A stretch of DNA of 64,000 nt, from positions 62,001 through 126,000 of the forward strand of contig NZ_JAENIL010000012.1 in NCBI RefSeq assembly GCF_016595505.1, given 5' to 3'. This stretch comes from Pelagicoccus mobilis (GTDB lineage: Bacteria; Verrucomicrobiota; Verrucomicrobiia; Opitutales; Opitutaceae). The translations under genes were made by a program, and so were the position numbers. Shown piece after piece: positions 24,843 through 34,059 of the stretch. The notes under the pieces are model-generated. The model did no database searches, was not told where the DNA came from, and saw only the letters and a program-made list of their open reading frames with translations. Position 1 is the first letter of the stretch; the number at the start of each line of letters is the position of its first letter.

Positions 24843-26753
24843 ATGAAACGTACAATCAGCATTCTTGCTGCATTTGCTTCTGCTGTTGGCGCTCAAGCCG
24901 CAGTGACCTCTACCGATGGGAATGTTATCACCTACACGGGTGGTATCACTGCCGAAAATCGTATCACCGAAGATACCCTCTGGACCAAGGACAATGTCTA
25001 CATTCTTGACGGTAAGGTATACGTTACTGACAACGCGACTTTGACGATCGAGCCAGGTACTTTGATCAAGGCTGAAGACGAAGCGAACGCTTTGGCGTCT
25101 GCATTGATCATCTCTCGTGGATCTAAGATCTACGCGATCGGCACGCCTTCAGAGCCAATCGTATTCACATCGGTGAACGATCCAATGATGACGGCTAGCG
25201 AAATGAGCGCCTACGATCACCTCGATACTGGTGAGTGGGGCGGGGTTGTTATCCTAGGTGATGGTCTTTTGAACTCCGACAAGGAGAAGGACGGCGAAGA
25301 TTACCCAAATATCGACGACCACGTTGAAGGTATCGAAGCGAACGACTACACAGCGTTCGGTGGTACTTCCAACGACAATGGCCAAGGCATCTTCCGTTAC
25401 GTCTCTATCCGTCATGGCGGTCAGGCTCTCGACGCGGACAATGAGTTGAATGGTCTTACCCTCGGTGGTGTAACGGACAAGACTATCGTCGAGTTCGTTG
25501 AGATCTTCTCCAATTCCGACGACTCCATCGAAATTTTCGGTGGTAACGTAAACCCACGCTTCATCGTTAGCGCGTTCTCTAAGGACGACAGCTTCGACTG
25601 GGACAGCGGCTGGGAAGGCTACGGTCAGTTCTGGCTCTCTATCGGTGCCAACGGCGGCACAGCTGGTAGCCAAGACCACGGCGCGGAAATGGACGGCATC
25701 GTATTCAACGGTGACAACATCGTAGACGAGCAACGTGGCTTGGGCACCATCTTCAACGCCACTATCATCGGACCAGGTTCTGCTTCTGGTGTGAGCGAAG
25801 GCCTTTTCGAAATCAGCGACGATGCCGGTGTTCGTTACTACAACAGTATCTTCACAGCATTCGGCTCTAGCGGCCACGTAATCGACATCAAGGATGACGC
25901 GAATGATGGTCTAACTGAAGTTCTCGAAGGCGACTCGGTTCCACGTATCGACTTCCAAAACAACATCTGGTGGGACTTCGGCGCAGGCGCCGATCCACTC
26001 GATTGGGTTATCGTAACTGGTAAGGACAACGACGACAACACGATCCTCGTTAGCGACACCGAAGGTGACATCATCTTCTCCGATGCCTCTCACAACAACA
26101 ACGTAGAGGACCCAATGATCCGCAGCATCAGCCGTACAAACGACGGTGGCTTCGATCCGCGTCCTGCTGCAGACAGTCCTGCTTTCAGCAACGCTCGCTA
26201 CGCTTACCCAGACATGCCCAGCATCATGCCCGTTGACTACCAAGGCGCGTTTGGCAGCAAGAACTGGCTGTACGGTTGGACTAAGCTCTCTAAGGACGGC
26301 TACCTCGTTGAGTCTATCGAGACGGCTGCCGCTCGCCCAGGTGCGCTCTCTGCTAATCTCCGCGTTCCGGAAGGTGCCTCAGGCACGATCGACTTCGCGG
26401 TTTACGGTGAACTTCCAAGCCAGTTCCTCATCCGCGCGACTGGTCCAAAGCTCGCTGATTACGGTGTAACTGCAGACCTCATGGATGACCCAATGATCGT
26501 TATCCGTGACTTCGTGACCAGAGAGGTTGTTGCAGAAGTAACGGGTTGGACCGACCGCAAGGATGTGGTCGACGTTCTTTCTTCCGACGTAGGTCTTTTC
26601 TCTCTCGCGGATTCCGAAAGCCGTCCAACCAACGACGAGACGAGCGCGGTCGCTATCGTAACTCTCAACCCTGGCGTATACACTGTTACCATCTCTGACG
26701 AGAATGGTGGCGGCGGTTTCGTTCAGGCGTCAGCTTTCAACATCGATCTCTAA
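24843..26753 (+). CDS. secreted beta-helix protein with Verrucomicrobia-type C-terminal domain
   Basis: 636 aa with a signal peptide (ends near GAQA). Residues about 30-490 look like a right-handed parallel beta-helix: LTIEPGTLIKAEDE, GSKIYAIGTPSEPIVF, GGVVILGDG, VSIRHGG, GLTLGGVTDKT, FNATIIG. The last 130 residues form a beta sandwich (FLIRATGPKLADYG, MIVIRDF, SAVAIVTLNPGVYTVTISD) that recurs at the C-terminus of secreted Verrucomicrobia proteins. It is probably cell-surface or extracellular, and it may capture ligand for the TonB receptor encoded just upstream. Codons are strongly biased to C-ending forms, like gapA, which suggests abundant product. No catalytic motif was recognised. Confidence 0.8.
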   Translation: MKRTISILAAFASAVGAQAAVTSTDGNVITYTGGITAENRITEDTLWTKDNVYILDGKVYVTDNATLTIEPGTLIKAEDEANALASALIISRGSKIYAIGTPSEPIVFTSVNDPMMTASEMSAYDHLDTGEWGGVVILGDGLLNSDKEKDGEDYPNIDDHVEGIEANDYTAFGGTSNDNGQGIFRYVSIRHGGQALDADNELNGLTLGGVTDKTIVEFVEIFSNSDDSIEIFGGNVNPRFIVSAFSKDDSFDWDSGWEGYGQFWLSIGANGGTAGSQDHGAEMDGIVFNGDNIVDEQRGLGTIFNATIIGPGSASGVSEGLFEISDDAGVRYYNSIFTAFGSSGHVIDIKDDANDGLTEVLEGDSVPRIDFQNNIWWDFGAGADPLDWVIVTGKDNDDNTILVSDTEGDIIFSDASHNNNVEDPMIRSISRTNDGGFDPRPAADSPAFSNARYAYPDMPSIMPVDYQGAFGSKNWLYGWTKLSKDGYLVESIETAAARPGALSANLRVPEGASGTIDFAVYGELPSQFLIRATGPKLADYGVTADLMDDPMIVIRDFVTREVVAEVTGWTDRKDVVDVLSSDVGLFSLADSESRPTNDETSAVAIVTLNPGVYTVTISDENGGGGFVQASAFNIDL

Positions 26754-26798
26754 GATCGGTTTAAACTTTCAAAGCCGATTGGCTTTGTGATTACGGGG

Positions 26799-26827
26799 AC
26801 CAGCCCTCTTGGCGGAGGGCTGGTTTT
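26799..26827 (+). terminator. terminator of the TonB receptor/beta-helix operon
   Basis: ACCAGCCCTC (26799-26808) pairs with GAGGGCTGGT (26815-26824), followed by a short T run. Confidence 0.85.
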
Positions 26828-26839
26828 GTGGTGGATAGA

Positions 26840-27301
26840 ATGAAGGTAATTTCAGGAGCGACTTTTGTTTTTGCAGCTCTCGTGCTGATTGAAGGCCTGT
26901 TGGGTAACACCCAGACCAGGCTGCGCGATTTCGAGCTCAATGGGGTGATCGACCTGGCGGGCGAAGTCTCGCTTAGCATCCGAGACAGCCGTTCTCTCGG
27001 AACCTTCTGGGTCGAGGTTGGGAAAACAGGAAAAGGGGGGCTTCAACTGCTCGAATATGACGCGGAGAAGGAAGAGGCCGTTTTGTCGCTGGATGGCGAG
27101 CAACGTCGGATAAAAATGAACGAGGGCAGGATCGTCGGGCTTCACATCCCCAAAATCCTGACCGCTAAGAGGCGTTCGGAAATCCACCGCCAGCAGCTCG
27201 ACGACATCTACGGCAACGAAGAGCTCGTGCGGGCACGACTAGAGGTGATGGTGGCTCGAGAAGAACGGGATGCTCGAATAAGAAACGCGCGTTCGAACTA
27301 G
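26840..27301 (+). CDS. small exported hypothetical protein
   Basis: About 153 aa from ATG 26840 (an upstream GTG at 26828 is possible). A hydrophobic leader (VISGATFVFAALVLIEGLLG) precedes a charged beta-rich domain (FELNGVIDLAGEVSLSIRD, GLQLLEYDAEKEEAVLSLDG) and a long basic/acidic helix at the C-terminus. I recognise no family. It begins right after the terminator of the beta-helix gene and is followed by two hairpins, so it is probably a single-gene unit. Confidence 0.6.
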   Translation: MKVISGATFVFAALVLIEGLLGNTQTRLRDFELNGVIDLAGEVSLSIRDSRSLGTFWVEVGKTGKGGLQLLEYDAEKEEAVLSLDGEQRRIKMNEGRIVGLHIPKILTAKRRSEIHRQQLDDIYGNEELVRARLEVMVAREERDARIRNARSN

Positions 27302-27311
27302 CGTTTCTAAA

Positions 27312-27362
27312 CTAAGGACATGCCTTAGTGAAGGGTAGGAGACGGCCTGCTTCGCTACCCTT
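27312..27362 (+). terminator. two consecutive hairpins after the small exported gene
   Basis: CTAAGG-ACATG-CCTTAG (27312-27328) and AAGGGTAG...CTACCCTT (27331-27362) follow the stop codon. The second may terminate transcription, but only three T follow it. Confidence 0.5.
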
Positions 27363-27402
27363 TAACAGCTTTCTCGCAACTCTGGGCTTGAGTTTTGCGT
27401 TA

Positions 27403-27450
27403 AACATATCAACGAATCCGAATATGTTGATAAGACGAATCCAATTCGTC
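27403..27450 (+). promoter_or_regulatory. structured 5' region of metK with alternative stems
   Basis: AACATAT (27403-27409) can pair with ATATGTT (27422-27428), or TATCAAC (27407-27413) can pair with GTTGATA (27426-27432). The two pairings exclude each other. A perfect hairpin GACGAAT-CCA-ATTCGTC (27434-27450) follows, 32 bp before the start codon. It does not match a SAM-riboswitch consensus that I know. Confidence 0.4.
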
Positions 27451-27482
27451 GCCTGCTAAATTCGAAAATCGTACGTACAAAC

Positions 27483-28661
27483 ATGCTTAAAAACTTCGTA
27501 TTTTCCTCTGAATCCGTAGCTGAAGGTCACCCTGACAAGGTATCCGACTATATCTCCGACAGCGTTCTGGACGCATGTCTCGAGCAGGATCCTGCGAGCC
27601 GCGTCGCTTGCGAGACGCTCGTGAAGAGCAACACCGTTACCCTGGCCGGTGAAATCACAACCAAGGCCAAGCTCGACTACGAGGCGATCGTTCGTCAGGC
27701 GATCCGCGAAATCGGCTACGTGAATGACGACGATGTCTTCCACGCCGACACTGTCTTCATCACCAACTACCTGACCAGCCAGTCTCCAGACATCGCTCAG
27801 GGCGTTGACGCCAAGAAGGCGAAGGGCAAGGACACGGACGAACAGGGCGCGGGTGACCAAGGCATCATGTTCGGTTACGCCTGTGACGAAACCAAGGAAC
27901 TCATGCCAGCGGCTCTCATGTTCTCTCACCTCATTGGCCGTGAGATCGCCCGAGTCCGTCACGCGGGACGTCAAGCGAAGTGGCTGCGTCCAGACTGTAA
28001 GTCTCAAGTTTCCGTTCGTTACGAAGCTGGAAAGCTCGCTGAAATCACAGCGGTTGTCATTTCCACTCAGCACTCGGCAGACGTTTCCTTGAAGACGATC
28101 AAGGACTTCATGATCAACAAGATCATCAAGAAGTGCCTGCCAAAGAAGCTAATCACCAAGAACACGAAGTTTCTCATCAATCCGACTGGCCGATTCGTAA
28201 TCGGCGGTCCACAGGGTGACGCTGGTCTAACGGGCCGTAAGATCATCGTGGATACTTACGGAGGCTGGGGCCGCCATGGTGGTGGCGCTTTCTCTGGTAA
28301 GGATCCGTCCAAGGTCGACCGTTCCGCAGCGTACATGTGCCGCTGGGTAGCGAAGAACATCGTTGCAGCTGGTCTCGCGACTCACGCCGAACTCCAAGTC
28401 GCTTATGCGATCGGTTACCCAGAGCCAGTGAGCATCACTGTAGAGACTTTCGAAACCAACAAGGTTCCAGAAGAGGTGATCGAAAAGGCGGTTGAGGAAG
28501 TATTCAGCTTCAAGCCAGCGAACATCGTGAGCCAACTCAAGCTGCTCCGTCCGATCTACCGTGGCACAACTAACTACGGCCACTTCGGTAAGGACGATCT
28601 CCCATGGGAGCAGACAAACAAGGCGGCTGCCCTCAAGAAAGCCGCTAAGAAATATTCTTAA
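27483..28661 (+). CDS. metK: S-adenosylmethionine synthetase
   Basis: 392-aa cytosolic enzyme that makes S-adenosylmethionine from methionine and ATP. The N-terminal GHPDKVSD (from residue 15) carries the catalytic histidine H16. GACDQG-like [15 protein letters not shown] and the C-terminal loop [15 protein letters not shown] are both present. Length and order are normal. It is the first gene of a metK-ahcY methyl-cycle pair interrupted by a small inverted-repeat element. Codon use is of the highly expressed class. Confidence 0.98.
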   Translation: MLKNFVFSSESVAEGHPDKVSDYISDSVLDACLEQDPASRVACETLVKSNTVTLAGEITTKAKLDYEAIVRQAIREIGYVNDDDVFHADTVFITNYLTSQSPDIAQGVDAKKAKGKDTDEQGAGDQGIMFGYACDETKELMPAALMFSHLIGREIARVRHAGRQAKWLRPDCKSQVSVRYEAGKLAEITAVVISTQHSADVSLKTIKDFMINKIIKKCLPKKLITKNTKFLINPTGRFVIGGPQGDAGLTGRKIIVDTYGGWGRHGGGAFSGKDPSKVDRSAAYMCRWVAKNIVAAGLATHAELQVAYAIGYPEPVSITVETFETNKVPEEVIEKAVEEVFSFKPANIVSQLKLLRPIYRGTTNYGHFGKDDLPWEQTNKAAALKKAAKKYS

Positions 28662-28668
28662 GAGGGGC

Positions 28669-29081
28669 TTAGACGTTAGGAGTTTAGGCTTTAGGTTGAG
28701 ATGAGGGATCATACTAAGTTGCGGGCGTTTGAGCTCGCTGACCAGATCGCTCTCGAGACTTACCATGCGACTAAGTCTTTCCCCAAAGAGGAGCAATTCG
28801 GGCTCGTCTCTCAGATGAGGCGAGCTGCGGTTTCTGTTCCTTCAAATATAGTCGAGGGATGCGCTAGAGAAAGCCAAAATGAGTATGCTCGTTTTCTCGA
28901 AATCGCCTATGCCTCTTTGAGGGAGTTGGGATATCAGCTCTCTTTATCAACTCGTCTCGAATTTCTCGATACGGGCAATAACGAGCAACTTTCGAAGTTA
29001 TGTGGTGAGTGTGAGAAGGTCCTCGGTGCTCTCCTCCGCTCGCAGAGAAAATAACCTAAAGACTAAATACCTACAGTCTAA
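28669..29081 (+). mobile_element. 413-bp inverted-repeat element carrying a four-helix-bundle gene, between metK and ahcY
   Basis: The left arm 28669-28697 and the reverse complement of the right arm 29053-29081 are identical at 24 of 29 positions. Both consist of degenerate TTTAG(G/A) units and start TTAGAC and end TTTAGGTT. The arms enclose only the four-helix-bundle gene. No transposase is present. The element starts 8 bp after the metK stop and ends 16 bp before the ahcY start, and it ignores the operon context. The layout parallels intervening sequences (IVS) of 23S rRNA genes, which encode the same protein family and form a terminal stem cut by RNase III. Here the element lies in an mRNA operon. 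Confidence 0.7.
28701..29054 (+). CDS. four-helix-bundle protein (23S rRNA IVS-encoded / S23 family)
   Basis: 117 aa. It begins MRDHTKLRAFELADQIALETYHATKSFP and continues with the family-defining EEQFGLVSQMRRAAVSVPSNIVEG, the motif YARFLEIAYASLRELGYQL and a last amphipathic helix. Length and motifs are typical of the TIGR02436 four-helix bundle. Relatives form homopentamers and are nucleic-acid-binding accessory proteins, but the cellular function of the free-standing copies is unknown. The start codon abuts the left inverted repeat, and the stop codon lies in the right one. Codon use is less biased than in metK and ahcY on either side, which suggests a later arrival. Confidence 0.93.
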   Translation: MRDHTKLRAFELADQIALETYHATKSFPKEEQFGLVSQMRRAAVSVPSNIVEGCARESQNEYARFLEIAYASLRELGYQLSLSTRLEFLDTGNNEQLSKLCGECEKVLGALLRSQRK

Positions 29082-29096
29082 ACAACCTATTACAAA

Positions 29097-30521
<1,425 letters not shown>

Positions 30522-30546
30522 TCGAAACCGAAATCGAAATTTTCTC

Positions 30547-30579
30547 AAACGGCCGGGCCTTACGCCTGGCCGTTTTTTT
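30547..30579 (+). terminator. terminator after ahcY
   Basis: AACGGCCGGGC (30548-30558) pairs with GCCTGGCCGTT (30564-30574) with one G-U, followed by seven T. Confidence 0.93.
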
Positions 30580-30608
30580 GTGGGGCATGACTCGGCAGGG
30601 TGAATCTA

Positions 30609-30636
30609 TGTCCGTTGGGGACAACGGACGCTACCT
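30609..30636. repeat. dispersed hairpin repeat, copy 2
   Basis: GTCCGTTG (30610-30617), loop GGGA, CAACGGAC (30622-30629), then GCTACC. It lies 30 bp after the ahcY terminator and matches copy 3 at 59877 except for one loop base. Confidence 0.75.
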
Positions 30637-30725
30637 CAGGAGGCCCTGTTCATAGTTGCCTTGCTGCCTTCTGAGAAGGTGATGAATCAAATTTGTTGGG
30701 GACTCTGTTTTCCGTCGTTTGACAG

Positions 30726-31835
30726 ATGGTGGTGACGAGTTACATCATGGCCTTAATGGGATTCAGTAACTCGATAGTATCGATTGCGCTTAGGTTTGGC
30801 TTACTGGTGGCCTTGGGGGCGATCTTGGGCTTGAGCGGTTGCTCGAGTGATAAGGCGAAGCGATTTACCTGGACGCTGCAGTCGCAAGCGACTGAGGGAA
30901 GTTTGGACTTCGTCGAACTCGAGCGGATGGCTGACGAGGTTTATTCGATGTCCGGTGGGCGGTTGAGGATCCAAGCGGTCCCTGGTGGGACGATCACAAA
31001 TGGTCCTGACATCTTTTCGGCTGTTGCGGAACGACGGGTCGAGATGGGCAATGGTTGGCCAAACTGGTGGTCCGAGCAGCATCCGGCTTGGGCGGTGATG
31101 AATGCGGGCCCGTTCGATTTCATGAATCTGGATGCCTCGATGATGTTTTTTTACGCGGGTGGCGGAGTCGAGCTGGCCAATGAGCTGGCGAACGCGGAGG
31201 GGGTTATTTGGCGACCGGCTTGGTGGTCTGGCATGGAGTTTGGGCTGCTGTCGAAGGAGCGGATTAGCGGGCTGGACGATTTGCAGGGGAAGCGGGTTCG
31301 GATAGGTCCGGGCCTGCCGGGCGAGGTGTTTGCGGAGGCGGCTGGGGCGCGCGCGGTTCCTTTGGTGCCGCAGGATATACGCCCGTCTTTGGAGCAGGGG
31401 TTGCTGGATGCGGTTGAGTGGACGACTGCTCGAGGTGTGCTTGACTTGGATTTGCACGATATCAGTCCTCACGCGATCGTGCCCGCTATTTGGCAGCCTT
31501 CGGTGCTCGCGGACTTTTTGATCAATGAAGAGGCGTACCAGGAGCTGCCCAAGGATCTTCAGGCTATTTTGGAATCGGCGATGAAATCCTATGCGTTGAC
31601 GACTACCTTGAAGTCTAAGGTTGCCGATTTCGAGGCGATGGAGGCGTTGCTCTCTGGCGGCGTGTCGATCGAGTCCTGGTCCGAAGAAGACATCGAGCGA
31701 TGGCGTTCGGCGAACGAGAAGATCTTGAGCGATTATGTGGAGCGCGACGCGTTTATGCGGCGCTTGCTTGAGGAGAAGCGGGCGTTCAAGCGTCGGCATG
31801 CCGACTACTACGAGTATTTCGAATCCTACGAGTGA
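30726..31835 (+). CDS. TRAP transporter substrate-binding lipoprotein (DctP family), orphan
   Basis: 369 aa. The N-terminus is hydrophobic and ends in a lipobox-like GLSGC (Cys near residue 39). The mature protein matches TRAP DctP binding proteins: LERMADEVYSMSGGRLRIQAVPGGTI, then DDLQGKRVRIGPGLPGEVFAEAAGARAVPL and DAVEWTTA. TRAP systems import carboxylates or related anions with DctQ and DctM membrane subunits. Neither gene is in the window, so it must work with a distant pair or have another role. Several ATGs (30726, 30747, 30756) could start it. It is convergent with the TPR gene, with 1 bp between stop codons. Confidence 0.85.
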   Translation: MVVTSYIMALMGFSNSIVSIALRFGLLVALGAILGLSGCSSDKAKRFTWTLQSQATEGSLDFVELERMADEVYSMSGGRLRIQAVPGGTITNGPDIFSAVAERRVEMGNGWPNWWSEQHPAWAVMNAGPFDFMNLDASMMFFYAGGGVELANELANAEGVIWRPAWWSGMEFGLLSKERISGLDDLQGKRVRIGPGLPGEVFAEAAGARAVPLVPQDIRPSLEQGLLDAVEWTTARGVLDLDLHDISPHAIVPAIWQPSVLADFLINEEAYQELPKDLQAILESAMKSYALTTTLKSKVADFEAMEALLSGGVSIESWSEEDIERWRSANEKILSDYVERDAFMRRLLEEKRAFKRRHADYYEYFESYE

Positions 31836-31836
31836 T

Positions 31837-32322
31837 TTAGCTTTCGGCCGCCTTTTTCCAGTGCATCAAATTTGCGAGATCGGGGTCTTGGGCAGCTGAT
31901 TGCTCGAAGGTTTCGTCGAGTTCGATGGCCTTGTCCAGGTGGGAGGAGGCTTCTTCGACTTCGTTAAGTAGGGAGCAGTAGCAGGCTAGATTGAACCATA
32001 GCGTTGCTTCTTTCGGGTGCTTTTCCAGTCCTTGCAGGGCGACTTCTTTCGCCTCGCCATTGCGGTCCATCTCGCGGAGGGCGTAAGCCCAGTTGACCCA
32101 CCCGAAGGGGAGTTCCGGAGCTTGGGATACGAGTTGTTTGGAGACGGCTTCCATGACTTCCCAGTTTTGAGACTCCAGATAGAGGCGGGCTCGCATGGCG
32201 AGTACATCGTTGTTTAGACGTTCGCTCTCTTGGATCGCGTCGAGTTCCTCGGTGGCGGAACTGATCATGCCGAGATCTAAGTATCCGTTTGCGTAGGACA
32301 AGCGAGTTGAGGTGGGAATCAT
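31837..32322 (-). CDS. TPR-repeat protein
   Basis: About 161 aa and soluble. It contains four helix pairs of TPR type, for example LDLGMISSATEELDAIQ, WVNWAYALREMDRNGEAKEVA and WFNLACYCSLLNEVEEASSHLDKAIELD. TPRs mediate protein contacts; the partner is unknown. The frame extends upstream to 32412, but that would overlap the PLD gene, so I chose the ATG at 32322, which leaves a 17-bp gap. The two genes are probably co-transcribed. Confidence 0.82.
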   Translation of the reverse strand: MIPTSTRLSYANGYLDLGMISSATEELDAIQESERLNNDVLAMRARLYLESQNWEVMEAVSKQLVSQAPELPFGWVNWAYALREMDRNGEAKEVALQGLEKHPKEATLWFNLACYCSLLNEVEEASSHLDKAIELDETFEQSAAQDPDLANLMHWKKAAES

Positions 32323-32339
32323 TTTTATTTGTCGAGCGC

Positions 32340-32870
32340 TTAGGCGAGCAGTTCGTGAAAGGTGGCGCAGTGCGCTTTGCGTTGGCACTTGGGGCAGTGG
32401 GACCCGATCCATAGCTCGTCGAACTGCTGCATGATAGGGCGTATCAAGTTTTGGTCATCCGTGATTATGCCAGCTTCGAAGTTGCGTCGATCTTTGCTTT
32501 TCATGCCCAGTCCTGCTCCTGTAAGGTTAGCGCTTCCGGTGTAGGCGACTCTTCCGTCCACGATCACGGATTTGAAATGCGCTCGCGGGCAAAGGATCAT
32601 TTCCATTCCGCTGATTAGATTCGGAAAGCGGTCGTAGTCGGTGCGGAAGGCGGGCCCGGGCTCTTTGGCATGTATTAGGCGGATCGATACGCCGTCGTCG
32701 ACTAGTTCGGAAAGGCGTTGCAGGAAGGGGATGGCCCGTTTCCCGCGAGAGATGTACATGTCCTTGATGTCGGAAGTCGCGATCCAGAGAAACTGGCTGC
32801 ATTCGCTAATGGCGTCTTTGATGACAGCGTCGTGAATTTCTAGGTCGGTTATGATTCGCGTTTCCGGCAT
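32340..32870 (-). CDS. phospholipase D-like protein with one HKD motif and a C-terminal Cys/His cluster
   Basis: 176 aa. It carries one complete HxK(x)4D motif (HFKSVIVDGRVAYTGSANLTG) and no second one. Such single-motif PLD proteins act as dimers, typically as nucleases (Nuc/BfiI-like) or phosphodiesterases. The C-terminus HCPKCQRKAHC looks like a small zinc-binding site, which is unusual for plain Nuc-type enzymes and suggests nucleic-acid binding. No signal peptide is seen, so it is cytoplasmic. It lies upstream of the TPR gene and 17 bp after the aldo/keto reductase gene on the same strand. Confidence 0.82.
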   Translation of the reverse strand: MPETRIITDLEIHDAVIKDAISECSQFLWIATSDIKDMYISRGKRAIPFLQRLSELVDDGVSIRLIHAKEPGPAFRTDYDRFPNLISGMEMILCPRAHFKSVIVDGRVAYTGSANLTGAGLGMKSKDRRNFEAGIITDDQNLIRPIMQQFDELWIGSHCPKCQRKAHCATFHELLA

Positions 32871-32887
32871 TGGGAGGCGAGGGGCGG

Positions 32888-33967
32888 TTATTGTGGCAGG
32901 GTGTCGCGCTTGTAGAATTCGGTGACTGGACCGGAGCGTTGGGCTGCGGTTTCGATGATTGTTTGCTGTTGTTTGGCGGTCAGCTTGCGCATCGCTTGGG
33001 CTGCGTCGATGTTCTCTTGCAATTGGTCGAGATTATCGAAGCCGGCGATTCGGGTCGAAATAGGGAGGGACCAGACGTAGTCGGTTGCGTCGCGGAAGGG
33101 GAGGACGTCTGGGACGAGGGCTTTGGAGGGCGTGTCTCGATGCTTGCCCCAACGCTCTCCGTATCCGCCGAAAAGTCGTCCGCCGCACATGGTTTTCATG
33201 GCGAGCAGGCCGACGCCCATCTCTTGGGCTACTGGAATGACTTCCTTGATGAAGCTGTCGTAGCTGGGATCGACTACGTTGATTGGCATTTGGACGGCTT
33301 GGAGCGGCACGCCCCGCTCCTTGAAGAGGCGAAGCATCTCGAGGTGAGCTCGATAGTCGTGATGCCCGGTGAAGCCGATCATGCGAACTTTCCCTTCTTC
33401 TTTGGCTTTTAGAAATACATCGACGACTCCTTCGTCCCAGCGTCGGTTCGCGTCCTTGACGCTGGTGATGTTGTGCATCTGCCAAAGGTCGATCACGTCC
33501 GTTCCCATGTTCTTTCGAGACAGATCGAAGTGCTTTTGGGCGGTCGCGGTGTCCTTCGCCATGGTTTTGGTCATGATCAAGCTAACATCCCTGTATTTGG
33601 GGATCAGATACTTTCCGTAGAGGCGCTCGCTGAGTTGTTCGTTTCCGTAGGAGTTGGCTGTATCGAAAAATCGGATCCCTCCGGAGATCGCTTTTTCGAT
33701 GGCAGCCTCTACCTGGTCGTCCGGTAACCAGCGGAAGTGCTGGCCTCCAAGGCCGAGCAAGGTGACGGACTCGCCGCTTTTACCGAGAGGACGAGTGGGG
33801 AGCAAGGTGCCGAACTTGTCGCTAAGCGGTGTCGTTGAGCGTGCCGCTAGGAGGTTGGATGGCCAAACGATCCCGGCAAGGGCGGCGCTGGATAGTCCAC
33901 CTAGGAAGGTGCGGCGGGAGATGTTTTGAAGCGAGGGGGTGTTAGGGGTAGAGTTGAAGTCTTTCAT
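32888..33967 (-). CDS. Tat-exported aldo/keto reductase
   Basis: About 359 aa from the ATG at 33967. The N-terminus has a twin-arginine signal: S17-R-R-T-F-L followed by a hydrophobic stretch (GGLSSAALAGI). The barrel then shows the AKR tetrad in order: Asp in FFDTANSYG, Tyr in NSYGNE, Lys in IMTKTM and His in WQMHN. NADPH-dependent reduction of an aldehyde or ketone is the family role. A Tat signal means that the enzyme is exported folded, perhaps with bound cofactor, which is typical of Verrucomicrobia and Planctomycetes AKRs. Substrate unknown. It is divergent from Lhr and upstream of the PLD and TPR genes. Confidence 0.88.
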   Translation of the reverse strand: MKDFNSTPNTPSLQNISRRTFLGGLSSAALAGIVWPSNLLAARSTTPLSDKFGTLLPTRPLGKSGESVTLLGLGGQHFRWLPDDQVEAAIEKAISGGIRFFDTANSYGNEQLSERLYGKYLIPKYRDVSLIMTKTMAKDTATAQKHFDLSRKNMGTDVIDLWQMHNITSVKDANRRWDEGVVDVFLKAKEEGKVRMIGFTGHHDYRAHLEMLRLFKERGVPLQAVQMPINVVDPSYDSFIKEVIPVAQEMGVGLLAMKTMCGGRLFGGYGERWGKHRDTPSKALVPDVLPFRDATDYVWSLPISTRIAGFDNLDQLQENIDAAQAMRKLTAKQQQTIIETAAQRSGPVTEFYKRDTLPQ

Positions 33968-34059
33968 TTGATCTGAGGGTGGGGTTCTCGACATTGACCA
34001 AGCAGCTACACTGGTATGCAATCGGGAGATCGTCAATCCGTTGAGATTGTAGTTTGTTT

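Noticed and set aside
27302-27482. Known SAM riboswitch class upstream of metK
   Set aside because: None of the SAM-I, SAM-II or SAM/SAH core sequences that I know can be matched; only generic hairpins are seen.
32323-32412. N-terminal extension of the TPR protein
   Set aside because: It would overlap the PLD gene by 73 bp, and the added residues do not form a TPR helix.
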